Source of the DNA: Hyphomicrobiales bacterium
GTDB taxonomy: Bacteria > Pseudomonadota > Alphaproteobacteria > Rhizobiales > Rhizobiaceae
DNA: 64,000 nt
Assembly: GCA_900470155.1 (NCBI GenBank)
Contig: UBZT01000003.1
Coordinates: forward strand, 186,001-250,000
Direction of reading: 5' to 3'
A program made the translations under genes and the position numbers. Below, piece by piece: positions 17,967 to 25,982 of this stretch. The first letter of the stretch is position 1. Every line of letters starts with the position of its first letter. The notes under the pieces were generated by a model, which had not been told where the DNA came from, made no database searches, and saw only the letters and a program-made list of their open reading frames with translations.

Positions 17967-18626
17967 TCATCGTTGTTGTGGATAGGCGATGATAGACAAA
18001 TAGCGGGCTGGCAGTTTTTCCAGAACCTCGGGGCCGTGCGGCGCGTCCGCATCGAAAAACAGGCTGTCTCCCGGCTCCATCCGGTAGAGACTATCGCCAT
18101 GGCGATACATCACCTCACCCTCCAGCATATAGAGGAATTCCATCCCGGGGTGCTGGAATGTCGGGAACACGTCGGATTCCGCATTGAGGGTGATCAGATA
18201 GGGCTCAACGGTCACACCAGAACTGTTGTTTTCGATATGTCCGAGCAGGCTGTAGTGATGGCCCGCGCGGGTGCCGCGCCGCTCCAGATTAACACCTTCG
18301 CCGGCCTTCACGAAACTTGCGCTCTTTGGCTCCTCGAAGCCGCGAAAGAAAGCCGTCATCGGCACGCCCAAGGCCTTTGAAAGCGCCTGGAGCGTCGTCA
18401 GGGATGGTGAGATATTGCCATTCTCGATCTTCGACAGCATGCCTACTGAGATGCCGGTTGCAGCGGCCATGTCGGCGACAGTGATGCCGAGCTTCTTGCG
18501 AAAGCTGCGCACCTCGTGGCCGATCGCCATTTCCAGATTGTTGGCGCGTGGTTCGCGAACAGCGTGTGGATCCTGGGCGAGACGGGGCTTTGCCGGGTTG
18601 CCGGGGTCCTGTGAATGCTTCGCCAT
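17967..18626 (-). CDS. XRE-family regulator with C-terminal cupin domain
   Basis: The ATG at 18626 is preceded by AGGAAAG and gives 219 residues; the longer upstream frame is not supported. An N-terminal low-complexity arm is followed by a helix-turn-helix at about residues 36-90 (ADMAAATGISVGMLSKIENG) and a cupin at about 140-215 (HPGMEFLYMLEGEVMYRHGD, EPGDSLFFDADAPHGPE). Proteins of this architecture sense small molecules through the cupin and often control amine or amino-acid metabolism (PuuR-like). It is immediately upstream of, and codirectional with, glxB, so it probably controls glxBCD-glnT and may be cotranscribed with them. Confidence 0.88.
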   Translation of the reverse strand: MAKHSQDPGNPAKPRLAQDPHAVREPRANNLEMAIGHEVRSFRKKLGITVADMAAATGISVGMLSKIENGNISPSLTTLQALSKALGVPMTAFFRGFEEPKSASFVKAGEGVNLERRGTRAGHHYSLLGHIENNSSGVTVEPYLITLNAESDVFPTFQHPGMEFLYMLEGEVMYRHGDSLYRMEPGDSLFFDADAPHGPEVLEKLPARYLSIIAYPQQR

Positions 18627-18795
18627 CGGTGTCTTTCCTGTCACGCTGAATGCGGATGTGATCCTTCGCTTGCTTGATCTAGCCGATTTTTGCATCGTGC
18701 GAAAATGTTCTGTTGGGTGCGCTCGACATGGTGTGCCGGTAAGCCAATGGGGCACGGGCAACCATACGCTCCCCGTTTGCAGATCGCTTTCTGTG

Positions 18796-18817
18796 TGTGC
18801 CGTCCGTTTTCGGCACA
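18796..18817. other. Small inverted repeat beside the sugar-operon terminator
   Basis: TGTGCCG (18796-18802) and CGGCACA (18811-18817) are perfect seven-base arms around an eight-base spacer. It lies between the terminator of the sugar operon and the XRE regulator gene, so it could be a second stop signal or a site in the regulator promoter. Confidence 0.3.
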
Positions 18818-18825
18818 TGGCGCAC

Positions 18826-18860
18826 AAAAAAACTCCACGCACCATATTCGGTGCGTGGAG
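18826..18860 (-). terminator. Rho-independent terminator of the arabinoside ABC operon
   Basis: Perfect 11-base arms CTCCACGCACC (18833-18843) and GGTGCGTGGAG (18850-18860) surround a six-base loop. On the minus strand they are followed by seven T residues (18832-18826). This is a textbook intrinsic terminator 58 bases after the stop of the binding-protein gene. Confidence 0.93.
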
Positions 18861-18918
18861 CCGGACAAGGATGTTCCATCCATGGGAAGGCTTCCCACGG
18901 TGATATGGATTCGGCTTC

Positions 18919-20229
18919 TTATAGATTGGAGAGCAGATCGTTGATCCTGCTTTCTGCACCCGCCAACGCCTCGTCGACCGATTTGTCACCATTAACAGCA
19001 GCGCCGACTTCCTCGCCGATGATATCCTGGATGGGGAACTGCCTCTGCACGGCAGACGGCAGCGAGCGTCCTGTCTCTGCAATGCGCGCGATGTTGGCGC
19101 GATGTGGCAAGGCCTTGAATTCCGCCATGTCAAACACGGCCTTGACGGCCGGTAGATGGCCGGTACGCGCCCATTGGAAGTCGTTGTCCGAAAGGAACTT
19201 GAACAGTTTGCCGATTGCCTCGACTTGCTCGGGTGTCCGATCTTTCTTCGGCATGACCCAGCTGTGGCCGTCTGCATAGGTGCTGTCTTGACCCGGGAAG
19301 AGCTGCGGAACCGGATAGACCGTGTAACCGTTGGCAAGCGCCGTGCCGGCCTTTTCAGATTGGGCGACATAATCACCGATAAGCCATGTACCGTTGATGG
19401 CAATGCCGCCGTCCCCATTGGCAAAGGAAGAAACTGCGGCTGCGTAGTCGAGGCCGAGTGTCGAGATGCCTTCATCCTTGATGCGCTTGAGAAGCTCGAC
19501 CGTTGCTTTTGCCTCGGGTGTGTTTAGCTTGATTGCGGTTGGGTCGGCGAAGAAGTCCGACTTCTGCTGCTGTAGAAATGTGTAGAGCATGCGCGCATAG
19601 GAGGCGGTTTCGTTGGCCAGGATCTGGACCAGATAGGGCTTGCCAGTCTTCTCCTTGAACTGTTTGCCTTGGGCGATCAGTTCTTCGGCGGATTTCGGCA
19701 GGATCGGCGTGCCATCGGCATTCACCAGGCCCGCTTCCTTCATCAGGTTAAGATTAACATGGAAGAGCATGGTCCAGTTGTCGAAGGGCAGGCCGTACAT
19801 CTGGCCTTCCTTGGTGACGCCATCGCGAGCGGCGTCTGTATAGCTTTCCGGTGTGATGCCCTGGCTTGCGAGAACCGGGTCGATTGGCTCGATCAACCCC
19901 CGGGACTGATAGTCGGAAATCGCAGAATAGTGCATGGAAACGACGTCAGGAGCAGCACCTGATGCGAGCTGTGCATTCAACTGATCATAACCCGGCCATT
20001 CCACCGTCGTGACATTAACGTCGATATCCGGATTGTCCGCCTCGAACTTGTTGACCATGGCGGTGATGATCCCGCATTCACCAACGGCTGCAGACACATC
20101 GGTGACCGTACCATAGTCGGCGTCGCAGGCGCCGAAGAAGCGTTGCAATTCAATTTTTGTCTGGGCTTGGGCTTGCGCCCCGCAGCTCAGTGCAATCACG
20201 GCAGCTGTGCTTAAAAGAATGCGTCTCAT
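18919..20229 (-). CDS. Sugar ABC transporter substrate-binding protein (CUT1 type)
   Basis: The ATG at 20229, with GGGAGAG upstream, gives 436 residues; the longer frame is excluded by the signal peptide MRRILLSTAAVIALSCGAQA that begins exactly here. The mature protein is a cluster B/D-type periplasmic binding protein (DVVSMHYSAISDYQSRGLIEP, GQMYGLPFDNWTMLFHVN, GDGGIAINGTWLIGDYV). It collects the sugar in the periplasm and delivers it to the two membrane permeases encoded just upstream. As the last gene of the operon it is followed by a strong terminator. The GH51 gene in the same operon suggests arabinose-containing oligosaccharides or arabinose as cargo. Confidence 0.9.
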   Translation of the reverse strand: MRRILLSTAAVIALSCGAQAQAQTKIELQRFFGACDADYGTVTDVSAAVGECGIITAMVNKFEADNPDIDVNVTTVEWPGYDQLNAQLASGAAPDVVSMHYSAISDYQSRGLIEPIDPVLASQGITPESYTDAARDGVTKEGQMYGLPFDNWTMLFHVNLNLMKEAGLVNADGTPILPKSAEELIAQGKQFKEKTGKPYLVQILANETASYARMLYTFLQQQKSDFFADPTAIKLNTPEAKATVELLKRIKDEGISTLGLDYAAAVSSFANGDGGIAINGTWLIGDYVAQSEKAGTALANGYTVYPVPQLFPGQDSTYADGHSWVMPKKDRTPEQVEAIGKLFKFLSDNDFQWARTGHLPAVKAVFDMAEFKALPHRANIARIAETGRSLPSAVQRQFPIQDIIGEEVGAAVNGDKSVDEALAGAESRINDLLSNL

Positions 20230-20312
20230 AATAGGTTCTCTCCCTTGTGTCGGAGCACACGGCTCCGTTGGTTGAACCTGATCCGACCAGCTCCTCCCGG
20301 TCGGATCAGGCA

Positions 20313-21164
20313 TTATTTCACCGCGCCGCCAGAGACGGCGGTGACAATGTGGCGCTGGAAAAGCAGGTAGACGATAAGGACAGGAAGGCTTGCAAACACC
20401 GCTTGCGCGGCCAGGAATCCAAGGCCCTCGCTTTGGGCAAAATTGGTCTGAGAGGATGCAATGCCGATAGTGAGGGTGAACATTTCCTTCTTGGTCGCGG
20501 AAATCAGCGGCCACCAATAGTCGTTCCATCCATGCAGGAAGGTGAAAATTCCAAGGGTTGCCTGGGCAGGCAATGTCAGCGGCAGCATGACCTTCCAGAA
20601 GATCCGGAATTGTGAGGCATTGTCCAACAATGCGGCCTCGTCAATTTCTTTGGGTATAGCCCGGAAGAACTGGGTCATCAGAAAGACGCCGAAGGCCGAC
20701 GACAAACCGGGCAGGATAAGCCCTAGATAGGAATTGTGCAGGCCGAACCAGTTGAACATCTGGTGGCGTGCGATAATGACTGCCTGCTCGGGCACGGCCA
20801 GCCCGAAGAGCACGATGATGAACAGTGTGCGCCGGAACGGAAACTGTAGCCTGGCGAAGGCGTAGCCGGCGAGCGATGACAGGACAAGCACGCCGAGCGT
20901 CTGGCCGCAGGCAACCACGAAGCTGTTCAACAGCCAGCCAAAGACCTGCGATGTATGCAGGATGGTGAGATAGTTCCCGATGGTGTAAGGCATCCTGAAG
21001 ACGGATTCAGTACCCAGCATCAATTCCTGGTTGTTCTTGATCGAGAGGCCGATGAGCCAGGCCACCGGTGCCATCATCACCACCGACAGGGTTGCGGCAA
21101 GCCAGAGCATGATGCGGTTGGTGGTCAGCGCATCGGGTCGGTAGGTCTTATTGTCACCACTCAT
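20313..21164 (-). CDS. Sugar ABC transporter permease (MalG-like)
   Basis: This 283-residue permease has six predicted membrane segments and the cytoplasmic EAA loop EIDEAALLDNASQFRIFWKVMLPL through which CUT1 permeases contact the ATPase. It is the MalG-type partner (C-terminal AVSGGAVKG-like ending) of the upstream MalF-type permease. Its ATG at 21164 overlaps the stop of that gene in an ATGA, so the two are translationally coupled. It is followed by an 83-base gap and the binding-protein gene. Confidence 0.92.
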   Translation of the reverse strand: MSGDNKTYRPDALTTNRIMLWLAATLSVVMMAPVAWLIGLSIKNNQELMLGTESVFRMPYTIGNYLTILHTSQVFGWLLNSFVVACGQTLGVLVLSSLAGYAFARLQFPFRRTLFIIVLFGLAVPEQAVIIARHQMFNWFGLHNSYLGLILPGLSSAFGVFLMTQFFRAIPKEIDEAALLDNASQFRIFWKVMLPLTLPAQATLGIFTFLHGWNDYWWPLISATKKEMFTLTIGIASSQTNFAQSEGLGFLAAQAVFASLPVLIVYLLFQRHIVTAVSGGAVK

Positions 21165-22042
21165 TCGCCTGCCTCCGTCTTGCGGGTCGAGACCACATAC
21201 TGTGCCATGGCGGCGACGAGGATGATCAGAAACAGGAACTGCGATGCTGCGGCACCCTTTCCAAGGTCCCAACGGACGAAGCCTACATCGTAAATATACA
21301 TGACAAGCGGCCGAGAGGATCCGTTCGGGCCGCCGTTGGTCATCAGCTGAGCTTGGCCGAAAAGCTGGAACTGCATGACGATTTGGATGATTGTGACCAG
21401 CATGATTGTGCGGGCGATCGATGGCAGAGTAATGCGCGTGAAGACGCGCCAGGGACTGGCATTGTCGAGTGCCGATGCTTCGTAGAGATCGACGGGAATT
21501 TGCTGCAGTGCTGCCAGGAACAGCATCATTGGCAGACCGAGGCACCACCAGACGGTTGCGACGCCGACGGCAAACAGTGACCAGCCGCTGGTCGAGAGGA
21601 AATTGAGCGGCTCCATCCCCAACTGTGCAAAGATCACGGACATCAGACCGTCGCCGGGAATGAAAACGAAGCGCCAGATCAGGGTCACGATCGTGACCGA
21701 GAGAACCGACGACGAGAAGAATAGCCCGCGCAGGAACGACGTGGAGCGCGAGGTGCGGTTGAGCGCAAGCGCCAGGAACAGCCCGAGTGCGACCAGGGAC
21801 GGCACACTAAACAGAACAAAGACCAATGTATTGCGCAGCGCCTGCAGGAAGACGGGATCGGCCAAGACGCGGCCGTAGTTTGCAAGCCCGACAAAACGGC
21901 CGGGACCGAACAGATCGACCTTGTGCAGGCTGAGCCACATGCCCCAGATCAGCGGGAAGACCAGAAGCACGGCGAAGATCGACAGATAGGGCAGGATGAA
22001 AAGCCCATGGCTCCATTGGCTGCGGCGATAGCTTTCGGCCAT
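21161..22042 (-). CDS. Sugar ABC transporter permease (MalF-like)
   Basis: I use the ATG at 22042 (MAESYRRSQW) because GGAGG lies seven bases upstream, giving 293 residues. Six membrane segments and the EAA loop VDLYEASALDNASPWRVFTRITLP mark it as a binding-protein-dependent transport permease. It begins one base after the stop of the ATPase gene and overlaps the following permease gene, so the three are tightly packed. Confidence 0.92.
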   Translation of the reverse strand: MAESYRRSQWSHGLFILPYLSIFAVLLVFPLIWGMWLSLHKVDLFGPGRFVGLANYGRVLADPVFLQALRNTLVFVLFSVPSLVALGLFLALALNRTSRSTSFLRGLFFSSSVLSVTIVTLIWRFVFIPGDGLMSVIFAQLGMEPLNFLSTSGWSLFAVGVATVWWCLGLPMMLFLAALQQIPVDLYEASALDNASPWRVFTRITLPSIARTIMLVTIIQIVMQFQLFGQAQLMTNGGPNGSSRPLVMYIYDVGFVRWDLGKGAAASQFLFLIILVAAMAQYVVSTRKTEAGE

Positions 22043-22043
22043 G

Positions 22044-23165
22044 TCAGTCACCCTCCGGGCGGGGGGGCGAAGCGGCATCCGAGCGATGGGCCATGCCCTT
22101 TGCGTCGAAGAGGTGAAGCGCGGACTGATCCAGCCGGATCTGCAAAACGTCGCCGATGCGCGCCGTGCTCCGTCCGTCTGCCTCGGTGGTCAATTTTGTC
22201 CCATCGTTGAGCACGCCATAGATCAGGGTACGATCGCCGAGCCGTTCAATGACTTCGGCCGTTATCGGGATTCCGCTCTCGCCCGCCGGCAGGACGGTGA
22301 TGTCTTCGGCGCGAATGCCAAGACTGGCGCCATCGGCTGCAAAGCCCTCAATTGGCTGTATGCTCGTCTGCAGTGTTCCCAGGCCTGCAGTCGTGATCGA
22401 CAGGCCGCCATTGTCGTATCCGACATTCGCCACGGGAATGAAGTTCATTGTCGGCGAGCCGATGAAGCCGGCGACAAAACGGGTTGCAGGTCTCTGATAA
22501 ACCTCCATCGGCGTGCCGATCTGCTCGATCTTGCGGTCATTCATGATGACGATACGGTCGGCAAGCGTCATGGCCTCGACCTGGTCATGGGTGACGAAAA
22601 CCATCGTCGAGCCGAGGCGGGCGTGCAATTGGGCAAGCTCAAGCCGTGTCCGGCCGCGCAGTGCTGCATCCAGGTTGGAGAGCGGTTCGTCAAATAGGAA
22701 CGCCTTGGGTTCTTTCACGATCGCCCGGCCAATCGCGACGCGCTGGCGCTGGCCACCGGAAAGCTTCTGCGGCTTGCGATCCAAGAGATGGCCGATCTCC
22801 AGTGTTTCTGCTGCAAGGGAAACACGGCGCTCGATTTCAGCCTTAGGCAGCTTGATATTTTCAAGGCCGAAGGACATGTTTTGGGCCACCGTCATATGCG
22901 GATAGAGCGCATAGGATTGAAACACCATAGCGACACCGCGCTGGCCGGGCGGCAGGGTATCCACCCGCGTCCCCCCTGCCGAGATTGTGCCCTCGGTGAC
23001 GTCCTCAAGGCCAGCGATCATGCGCAGAAGCGTCGATTTTCCACAGCCCGAGGGGCCGAGAAACACGACAAATTCGCCGGGCTCGATTGTCAATGATATG
23101 CCGTCCAGAACAGTCAGGGCGCCGTAGCGCTTGGTGACATTGTTGATCTCGATCGATGCGGACAT
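22044..23165 (-). CDS. Sugar ABC transporter ATPase (UgpC/MalK-like)
   Basis: The 373-residue protein is a complete CUT1 ATPase: Walker A GPSGCGKST, Q-loop MVFQSYALYPHM, signature LSGGQRQRVAIGRA, Walker B FLFDEPLSNLD and switch histidine VTHDQVEAM. A C-terminal OB-fold regulatory domain follows (GIRAEDITVLPAGESG). The start at 23165 has a very strong site (GGAGGAGG). It supplies ATP hydrolysis for the two permeases encoded next. It sits 26 bases after the GH51 gene in the same operon. Confidence 0.93.
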   Translation of the reverse strand: MSASIEINNVTKRYGALTVLDGISLTIEPGEFVVFLGPSGCGKSTLLRMIAGLEDVTEGTISAGGTRVDTLPPGQRGVAMVFQSYALYPHMTVAQNMSFGLENIKLPKAEIERRVSLAAETLEIGHLLDRKPQKLSGGQRQRVAIGRAIVKEPKAFLFDEPLSNLDAALRGRTRLELAQLHARLGSTMVFVTHDQVEAMTLADRIVIMNDRKIEQIGTPMEVYQRPATRFVAGFIGSPTMNFIPVANVGYDNGGLSITTAGLGTLQTSIQPIEGFAADGASLGIRAEDITVLPAGESGIPITAEVIERLGDRTLIYGVLNDGTKLTTEADGRSTARIGDVLQIRLDQSALHLFDAKGMAHRSDAASPPRPEGD

Positions 23166-23191
23166 GGTTCCTCCTCCCTGTCGCAAGCCTC

Positions 23192-24700
23192 TTATCTGCC
23201 CAGCCGGATCATCCGGTAGCTGAGCGGCGCGATGGAAGCCGTGACACGTCCGTTCGCAACGGTGACACCGGAGCCATCCTTTGGTTCGACCGGTTGCTTC
23301 TCGGGGCCGTTGGTGTCTCGAAGCCCGTGGCCCACAATCACCTTGTCCATGACCACCCGACGGTCGCCAAAACCTTCGAGCGCGAGGTCCAGGTCGATTG
23401 TCTCGGTCTGGTTGCGGTTGACGATGAAGAAGGTCAGCGCGCCATCGCTTTCCGTCTCGACTGCGGAGATGTCGAGATAGGAGACGTTGTCGGCGAATTC
23501 CGTTGCATAGCCGGGGCAGTCGAGTGCCAGCTGCAAAGACGTGCCGCGGCCGTAGTGCGAGGCGAACATGTAAGGGTAGTAGGTCGTCTGGCGCCAGGCA
23601 GGGCCACCGGGAACGGTCATGATCGGCGCAATCACATTGACGAGCTGCGCAAGGCAACCGACTTTCACCACGTCGGCCCGACGGATAAATGTGTTGAGGA
23701 TGCAGCCGACCTGCAGCACGTCCTCGAAATTGTAGATGTCTTCCAGCAGGGCCGGTGCATGCGGCCAGCCGTCATTGCCCTCCAGCACCTTTCGGTCGTC
23801 TTCGCGCGAGTGGTACCAGACGTTCCACTCGTCGAAGCTGATATAGACATCCTTCTTCGAGCGCTTCTTAGCTTTGGTATAGGTGATCACGCCGGCGATG
23901 GTGGCGATGTAGTCGTCCAGGCGGGCGTTCTGGGCGAGGTAGTTCGCCGTGTCGCCCTGATGGTTGTCGAAATACATATGCAGACTGATGTAGTCGACGC
24001 TGTCATAAGTGTAGTCGAGAACCGTCGCTTCCCACTCCGGATAGGTTGGCATTTTTGGCGAAGACGAGCCGCAGACGACAAGCTCGATCGACTTGTCGAA
24101 GGCGCGCATGGCCTTGGCCGTCTCGAACGCCAGCCGTCCGTATTCGTCAGCCGTCTTCTGACCGATCTGCCAGGGGCCATCCATTTCGTTGCCGAGGCAC
24201 CACATCTTGACGCCCCAAGGCGCTTCGCGACCGTTCTGTCGACGTAGATCAGACCAGTAGCTGCCGCCTGGATGGTTGACATACTCCAGAAAGGCGCGGG
24301 CCTGATCGAGGCCGCGGGAACCAAGGTTGACAGCCAGCATCATGTCGGTGCCAGCAGCCTCCGCCCAGTCGGCAAACTCATGGATGCCGACCTGGTTGGA
24401 CTCAGAGCTGTGCCACGCAAGATCGAGGCGAACCGGACGCTTCTCCTGCGGCCCAATTCCGTCCTCCCAATTATAGGCCGAAACAAAATTGCCACCCGGA
24501 TAGCGAACGATCGGCACATCAAGCTCACGCACCAGATCGATGACGTCCTGACGCATGCCGTTGGCATCCGCAGTTGGATGATCAGGCTCATAGATGCCGG
24601 TATAGACGGCACGGCCGAGATGCTCGACGAACGAACCATAAAGACGTGCGTCGATTGCACTGATGACATAACCGCTGTGAACGGTTCCAACTGCTCGCAT
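23192..24700 (-). CDS. Alpha-N-arabinofuranosidase, glycoside hydrolase family 51
   Basis: The ATG at 24700 is preceded by GGAGGAAAG and yields 502 residues, normal for intracellular bacterial GH51 enzymes. The general acid/base is the glutamate in LGNEMDGPWQ (near residue 170). The nucleophile is the glutamate in YISFDEWNVWY (near 291). The N-terminal GSFVEHLGRAVYTGIYEPDHP and VRYPGGNFVSAYNWEDG are also typical, and a C-terminal beta-sandwich follows. No signal peptide is present. It removes terminal L-arabinofuranosyl units from short arabino-oligosaccharides after uptake. It is the first gene of the operon with the ATPase, two permeases and a binding protein, which import its likely substrate. 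Confidence 0.93.
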   Translation of the reverse strand: MRAVGTVHSGYVISAIDARLYGSFVEHLGRAVYTGIYEPDHPTADANGMRQDVIDLVRELDVPIVRYPGGNFVSAYNWEDGIGPQEKRPVRLDLAWHSSESNQVGIHEFADWAEAAGTDMMLAVNLGSRGLDQARAFLEYVNHPGGSYWSDLRRQNGREAPWGVKMWCLGNEMDGPWQIGQKTADEYGRLAFETAKAMRAFDKSIELVVCGSSSPKMPTYPEWEATVLDYTYDSVDYISLHMYFDNHQGDTANYLAQNARLDDYIATIAGVITYTKAKKRSKKDVYISFDEWNVWYHSREDDRKVLEGNDGWPHAPALLEDIYNFEDVLQVGCILNTFIRRADVVKVGCLAQLVNVIAPIMTVPGGPAWRQTTYYPYMFASHYGRGTSLQLALDCPGYATEFADNVSYLDISAVETESDGALTFFIVNRNQTETIDLDLALEGFGDRRVVMDKVIVGHGLRDTNGPEKQPVEPKDGSGVTVANGRVTASIAPLSYRMIRLGR

Positions 24701-24726
24701 TCTTTCCTCCCGTGTGTATCCGTAAA

Positions 24727-24750
24727 TCAGATACGTATCATTATGTCTGA
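24727..24750 (-). promoter_or_regulatory. Dyad-symmetric element upstream of GH51 gene, candidate operator
   Basis: TCAGATA (24727-24733) and TGTCTGA (24744-24750) are near-perfect inverted arms, and the perfect palindrome GATACGTATC lies at 24730-24739. The element is 27 to 50 bases upstream of the GH51 start codon, where a repressor would block the promoter. Confidence 0.45.
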
Positions 24751-24813
24751 TAAAATACACGGGATCGTATCGGCGTCAACCCAGCCGTGCGCCAAACGCC
24801 TTTTTGCCAAAGA

Positions 24814-25734
24814 TCAGGTCTTCAGGCGCAGGATGATGTCCTGGTCATAGTTGCCGAAGCCACGTCCGAAGATATTGATCCCGCCGGGATGTTCGGCTTT
24901 CTCGGGGATTTCGATACGAAGTCGGATCGAGCGATGATCGAGCAGGCCGAGGTCGCCGAGACAGGTATCGGAGACGCGCATACCATCGATGAAGGTGCCG
25001 GCCGGTGTCACGCGAAAGCTCTTCAGTACTCCGTACTGGCTGCCGCGCAGCTTCCACCAATCCGGGGTGTATTTGCCCCGATGATCGCCGAAGTCGCCGG
25101 GGGAGGTCCAGGTCGCAATCGCTTTGCCGTTGATCGACAGCGTAATGTCGGAGGGCCAGTTATCGGACGTGCCAGGCACCTCAGAGGATAGTTCAAGCAA
25201 CAGTTCGAGTTCCTTGACCTCCGCGCCCTTAATTCTCGCATTATTGGGGAACTGATAGTCGACATATCCCCGCGTGAACCACAGCAAGCCGGCCTTCATC
25301 CGGTCGGGCGCCAGGAATGTGTCCGGACTGTCGAGGTAACCGATAATGCCCTCATGCGAGCACATGCCGCAGGGCGCAAATACGTCGTAGCCGCTGTACA
25401 GGCCGACAGGCATCGCAACTTCGATCGCTTCGTCCGCCGTCTTCACAGGCCCGGCAAAGGTCAGGATGATCTCATCATGCACCGCATGGCAGATCTTCTG
25501 ACTTCCCTTGCGCGCCTTCTGGACTTCCGTGCGGAGGAGCCCCGCTTCTTCCATCTGGTTGACATGGGTCGATGTCGTAGACTGGGGCAGGTTCAGGATG
25601 TCGGCAATGTCGTTGACGTTGAGCGCTCCGCGGGCATGCAGGAGTTCCAGGATGGCCAGTCTGGCAGGTGCCGCCAGGCACTTCAGTACGTCCTTGCCGT
25701 CTTCCGGCGTGATCATCAAAAAACGGCTGCTCAT
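24814..25734 (-). CDS. Long ArsR-like transcriptional regulator
   Basis: The ATG at 25734 follows GGGAGG; a GTG at 25746 is a weaker alternative. The 306-residue product starts with an ArsR-type winged helix (about residues 5-90: LAAPARLAILELLHARGALNVNDIADIL, QSTTSTHVNQMEEAGLL). It continues with about 215 residues that ordinary ArsR proteins lack. That C-terminal part contains a CxxC motif in FAPCGMCSHEG and beta-rich segments, and may bind a sugar. It resembles a set of long ArsR-like predicted regulators. It lies 113 bases upstream of the GH51 gene in the same direction, so control of the arabinoside operon and of itself is the simplest reading. Confidence 0.82.
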   Translation of the reverse strand: MSSRFLMITPEDGKDVLKCLAAPARLAILELLHARGALNVNDIADILNLPQSTTSTHVNQMEEAGLLRTEVQKARKGSQKICHAVHDEIILTFAGPVKTADEAIEVAMPVGLYSGYDVFAPCGMCSHEGIIGYLDSPDTFLAPDRMKAGLLWFTRGYVDYQFPNNARIKGAEVKELELLLELSSEVPGTSDNWPSDITLSINGKAIATWTSPGDFGDHRGKYTPDWWKLRGSQYGVLKSFRVTPAGTFIDGMRVSDTCLGDLGLLDHRSIRLRIEIPEKAEHPGGINIFGRGFGNYDQDIILRLKT

Positions 25735-25773
25735 CGGGCCTCCCACCTGGATTTCCGATTTGTATCAAGAAAT

Positions 25774-25786
25774 TTGATTTAATCAA
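25774..25786 (-). promoter_or_regulatory. Perfect palindrome in the ArsR-like gene promoter, candidate autoregulatory site
   Basis: TTGATT-T-AATCAA is a perfect 13-base palindrome 40 to 52 bases upstream of the regulator start. An overlapping inverted pair TCAA...TTGA extends it to the right-hand upstream side. The position fits autorepression. Confidence 0.45.
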
Positions 25787-25913
25787 GTTGCGAGACGGGG
25801 TGGGATAGGATGCCAATGATGCGACCGGCGCGGACCGCCGGAGATTGTCAAATTTCAGGATTGGGCGGTGCCCCACCGATCAGAACGGCCTTACACGTTC
25901 TCGGATGCTTGTC

Positions 25914-25951
25914 TTTACAGGGTCAGCCAGCATATTGGCCGATCCTGTAAA
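25914..25951 (-). terminator. Structured inverted repeat after the secretion operon, possible terminator
   Basis: TTTACAGG (25914-25921) and CCTGTAAA (25944-25951) pair perfectly, with an inner GCCA/TGGC stem. It lies 32 to 69 bases after the HlyD-type stop on the minus strand. No T-run follows, so termination is uncertain. Confidence 0.4.
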
Positions 25952-25982
25952 TGTGCGGCAGACGTTGTAGCTCCGCGTTGTT

